Source of the DNA: JAAFHB01 sp038236995 | Lineage (GTDB): Bacteria > Bacteroidota > Bacteroidia > Bacteroidales > Prolixibacteraceae | Length of the DNA: 64,000 nucleotides | Assembly: GCA_038236995.1 (NCBI GenBank) | Contig: JBBRZE010000017.1 | Location: 7,005-71,004 of the forward strand | Direction: 5' to 3' | Shown: in pieces, positions 61,772 through 64,000 of the stretch | How the letters are laid out: each line of letters starts with the position of its first letter | Position numbering within the stretch: the first letter of the stretch is position 1 | Notes under the pieces: model-generated | The model's input: only the letters and a program-made list of their open reading frames with translations | Databases searched by the model: none | What the model was told of the DNA's origin: nothing | Made by a program: the position numbers and the translations under genes

Positions 61772-61889
61772 CGAAAATCGGATCAGACAATTTGGCGTTT
61801 TATCGATTCTGCAATTTACCGATCCGACAAAGTTACGATTTGACAATTTGCTGATCTGCACAAACAATAATGATACTATCGGATATGAA

Positions 61890-61920
61890 AATGCCCGACG
61901 ACATTTCGGTTACCGGGCAA
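61890..61920 (-). terminator. Possible terminator of the glycosyl-phosphate transferase gene
   Basis: TGCCCG (61892-61897) and CGGGCA (61914-61919) form a short stem with a 16-nt loop; on the minus strand it is followed by ATTTTC. It lies about 160 bp after the gene's stop. The remainder of 61921-62077 shows nothing. Confidence 0.35.
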
Positions 61921-62077
61921 TATTGCTATATAATCGTTCTGATTTACAAATTTGGCAAGGTTTAATCTGGCATTGAGTAGTTGTTTGTTTCGAATCCTGA
62001 CGCTTCTAAAATATGGACTTTCTATAACGGAAAAATCAATTTAGTGTTTTCCGATCAATAGAATGAACGCACGAACG

Positions 62078-63544
62078 CTAAATTTCTGACAGAACACCTG
62101 CAGAATAGCTGCGAACATTTTCAGGTCTATTGTTTTCAATGAGAGCCGGGTGTAAAAAGGCAGGTTTGGAGGTGACCATTATAATATGATTCGTTTTAAA
62201 AACTGTACGCCAGGCAATCTGGATATCCGCAAAAAAAGACCAGTTGTAAATATAATACAGATCATATTCAACCCTTTTCTCCATTTTCCACAATTCGTCT
62301 GTTTCTCCGCAATAACCATTGATCTGTGCCCACCCGGAAATGCCCGGTTTAACGTAGTGGCGGATCAGGTAATGATTAATCAATTCAGAATACTGCTCAG
62401 TATGCTTTAACATATGAGGGCGAGGGCCGATAACCGACATTTGACCCCAAAAAACATTAAAGAACTGTGGCAGTTCATCAATAAATGTAGATCGGAGAAA
62501 CCTGCCAATAGGGGTTAACCGACTATCATTCAATGATGCTTGTTTGATATCTGAAAGCAGGTTAGGTCTCATACTCCTGAATTTTAAGCAGGTAAAAGTT
62601 TTGTTGCCGATACCCGTTCTTTTCTGACTAAATAACACAGGCCCTCTGGAAGTAAATTTGATCATTAGTGCTACAATGGGAAACAACCAGGTGAATACGA
62701 ATAGAATAATAAATGATGAGAAAAAGATATCAAAGCATCTTTTCCCGATCCGTGACACAACATCATCCAAAGGACACCTGCGAGGATTATGAACCTCTAT
62801 ACGAGTTTGTTTTGCAACATTCAACTGTAGTTTAAACGGGTAGTTATTCCCAATAATAAATCTAAATTTAACTCCATATTTATCACATTTTGAAGCAAGT
62901 GATTGATTAAATTGCCAGTTGGCATCATCCTGTACGGAAAAAATTATTTGAATCTGATATTCCCGAATAAGTTTTTCCAACTCTTGTTTAGCACCAAGAA
63001 CATCTTGTTGGGGAGTCGAATTATCGGATACAATAAAACCAAGGAATTTATACCCGAGGACAGGATTGCTTTCAATAATCCTGCGCATTCGTTTCCCTGC
63101 TTCGCAATTGGATATAATTACAGCACGGGTAGTGTTTACATCTTTTTCCCGCTTGTATTTCAACAATTTATAGTTAATAAAATAGGTGCTGATAGACACT
63201 AAATAAAAGAGTACGAGAAACTCTGCAAAATAATGGTTTGGGTTATATTCCGGGGCAAAAAGATAAGTCGTTACGACAACTACACCCATATAGATCAGCA
63301 ATTTTTTTGTAATCATATAAATACGATCCCCCAAACCTTTGTGCATAAAAAGGCACTTTGTATCAAAAACAAAATATGCAAAGATCCAGCTAATGTTGAA
63401 ATGAAGGAAATACATCAGATGTTCCGGAAATACATTTGGGAAAGTATCAAGCCGGTAAATATGGAAAACGATAAAACAGCTGTTCAGAATAAACAGATCA
63501 ACAAGCAAATAGACAGGGAATAATTCTTTGTCAAATGATTTCAT
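62078..63544 (-). CDS. WcaJ-type polyprenyl glycosyl-phosphotransferase
   Basis: A 488-residue inner-membrane enzyme that transfers a sugar-1-phosphate, often glucose, from its UDP form to undecaprenyl phosphate and so starts exopolysaccharide or O-antigen repeats. Four N-terminal helices (residues about 10-125) are followed by a Rossmann-like CoA_binding_3 domain ('TRAVIISNCEAGKRMRRIIE'). The catalytic domain begins at about residue 270: 'GKRCFDIFFSSFIILFVFTW', 'GPVLFSQKRTGIGNKTFTCL', 'FRSMRP', 'DELPQFFNVFWGQMSVIGPR', and 'KPGISGWAQINGY'. The sugar is inferred from family only. Confidence 0.93.
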   Translation of the reverse strand: MKSFDKELFPVYLLVDLFILNSCFIVFHIYRLDTFPNVFPEHLMYFLHFNISWIFAYFVFDTKCLFMHKGLGDRIYMITKKLLIYMGVVVVTTYLFAPEYNPNHYFAEFLVLFYLVSISTYFINYKLLKYKREKDVNTTRAVIISNCEAGKRMRRIIESNPVLGYKFLGFIVSDNSTPQQDVLGAKQELEKLIREYQIQIIFSVQDDANWQFNQSLASKCDKYGVKFRFIIGNNYPFKLQLNVAKQTRIEVHNPRRCPLDDVVSRIGKRCFDIFFSSFIILFVFTWLFPIVALMIKFTSRGPVLFSQKRTGIGNKTFTCLKFRSMRPNLLSDIKQASLNDSRLTPIGRFLRSTFIDELPQFFNVFWGQMSVIGPRPHMLKHTEQYSELINHYLIRHYVKPGISGWAQINGYCGETDELWKMEKRVEYDLYYIYNWSFFADIQIAWRTVFKTNHIIMVTSKPAFLHPALIENNRPENVRSYSAGVLSEI

Positions 63545-64000
63545 ATTAAGCTGATTAGAGGAATGGTAAAAAATGATGGTATGATAGGTCTTCTTGTTTT
63601 AGATTCAGGGAAACCCTGTACGACCTGGATTGCCTTTACAGGGAACGCTCATCCTCAGGACTGTCTTTGCTAAATTAGCTTTCGGAGCGCGAAAATAGAA
63701 TCCTTGAAGCAAATCACAACTTCTGAGAATTCCATGTTTAAAATATCCTTAAATGTGCGTGCATTGCATCAGAATTATAATAAAACAAAACAATTCAGAC
63801 ATATACAGGTTGATTATTAGTTTATACATTTTTTAAAATGCTATAATATAGCCTTATCCAATGCAAATCGAACCTATTATTTTGCAGTTATTTGCAGATA
63901 TGCATGCCTTGAATGCTAAATAATAATTTTTTCTGTCTGTAAATATACTAACGACTAATGCTCGATAAGCGTAAAATATATATACTTGATGTAAATTTAT
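63545..64000. other. Upstream region of the WcaJ-type gene, no gene seen
   Basis: 456 bp of AT-rich sequence with no convincing reading frame. It holds a small hairpin CAGGG-AAA-CCCTG (63606-63618) and related pieces nearby (CAGGGAAC around 63639). Near 63892 the phrase TTTGCAG occurs twice ten bases apart. No clear -7 box toward the WcaJ-type gene was found; a long leader is possible, as many polysaccharide operons of this phylum have one. Confidence 0.5.

Overview
The window comes from a member of the Bacteroidota, most likely an anaerobic or facultative Bacteroidia. Four things point there. Start regions repeatedly carry the phylum's -7 promoter box TAnnTTTG instead of sigma70 boxes and clear Shine-Dalgarno sites. 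Families typical of the phylum are present (TonB-dependent receptor with DUF4249 partner, DUF4831, DUF6261, GH92, GH97, GH130, CotH). The lipid block ftsH-cdsA-psd-pssA has the order common in Bacteroidales. An [FeFe]-hydrogenase maturase (HydF) suggests anaerobic metabolism. I saw no rRNA, tRNA, CRISPR array, transposase or prophage gene.

Layout. 1-913: end of a beta-propeller gene and a diheme lipoprotein. 995-6931 (minus): dipeptidase pepD with an MFS transporter, a DUF4831 protein and the NAD(P)H-hydrate repair enzyme. 7069-13821: POT peptide transporter, SEC-C protein, hydF, coaD, a thioredoxin-like protein and pyrE. 13960-20205: SRPBCC protein, birA, rsfS, ftsH, a DUF2007 gene broken by a stop codon, then cdsA-psd-pssA, which supply CDP-diacylglycerol, phosphatidylserine and phosphatidylethanolamine. 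20419-26922: TonB receptor/DUF4249 pair, then a GntR regulator with a 46-bp perfect palindrome, deoC, a HAD phosphatase and a nucleoside hydrolase, probably a nucleoside-salvage operon. 27026-31575: a DUF4143 ATPase, then a secreted GMC dehydrogenase operon whose electron acceptor is a nine-heme cytochrome. 31641-38480: GH92, a Tat-exported Gfo/Idh/MocA oxidoreductase, a U32 protein and a DUF1801 protein.

38562-44770 is accessory in character: an 11-unit, 42-bp tandem array just upstream of a DUF6261 gene, small gene remnants, and a run of secreted or membrane proteins of unknown role. 44792-48118 is a sulfur block: a double-rhodanese lipoprotein converging on two Cys-less rhodanese proteins and a split YeeE/YedE transporter. 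48362-52444 holds an OmpA lipoprotein, a DEAD-box helicase, a stand-alone CheB domain and a methyltransferase. From 52530 to 61103, two inverted copies of a MITE-like palindromic element flank pheS, GH97, CotH, GH130 and an M3 peptidase. The window ends with a flavin reductase and a WcaJ-type glycosyl-phosphate transferase that starts exopolysaccharide synthesis.

The least explained items are the 42-bp array with its DUF6261 neighbour, the paired MITE-like elements, the GntR palindrome, and the nine-heme GMC operon. All functional calls come from reading motifs; no database search was run.
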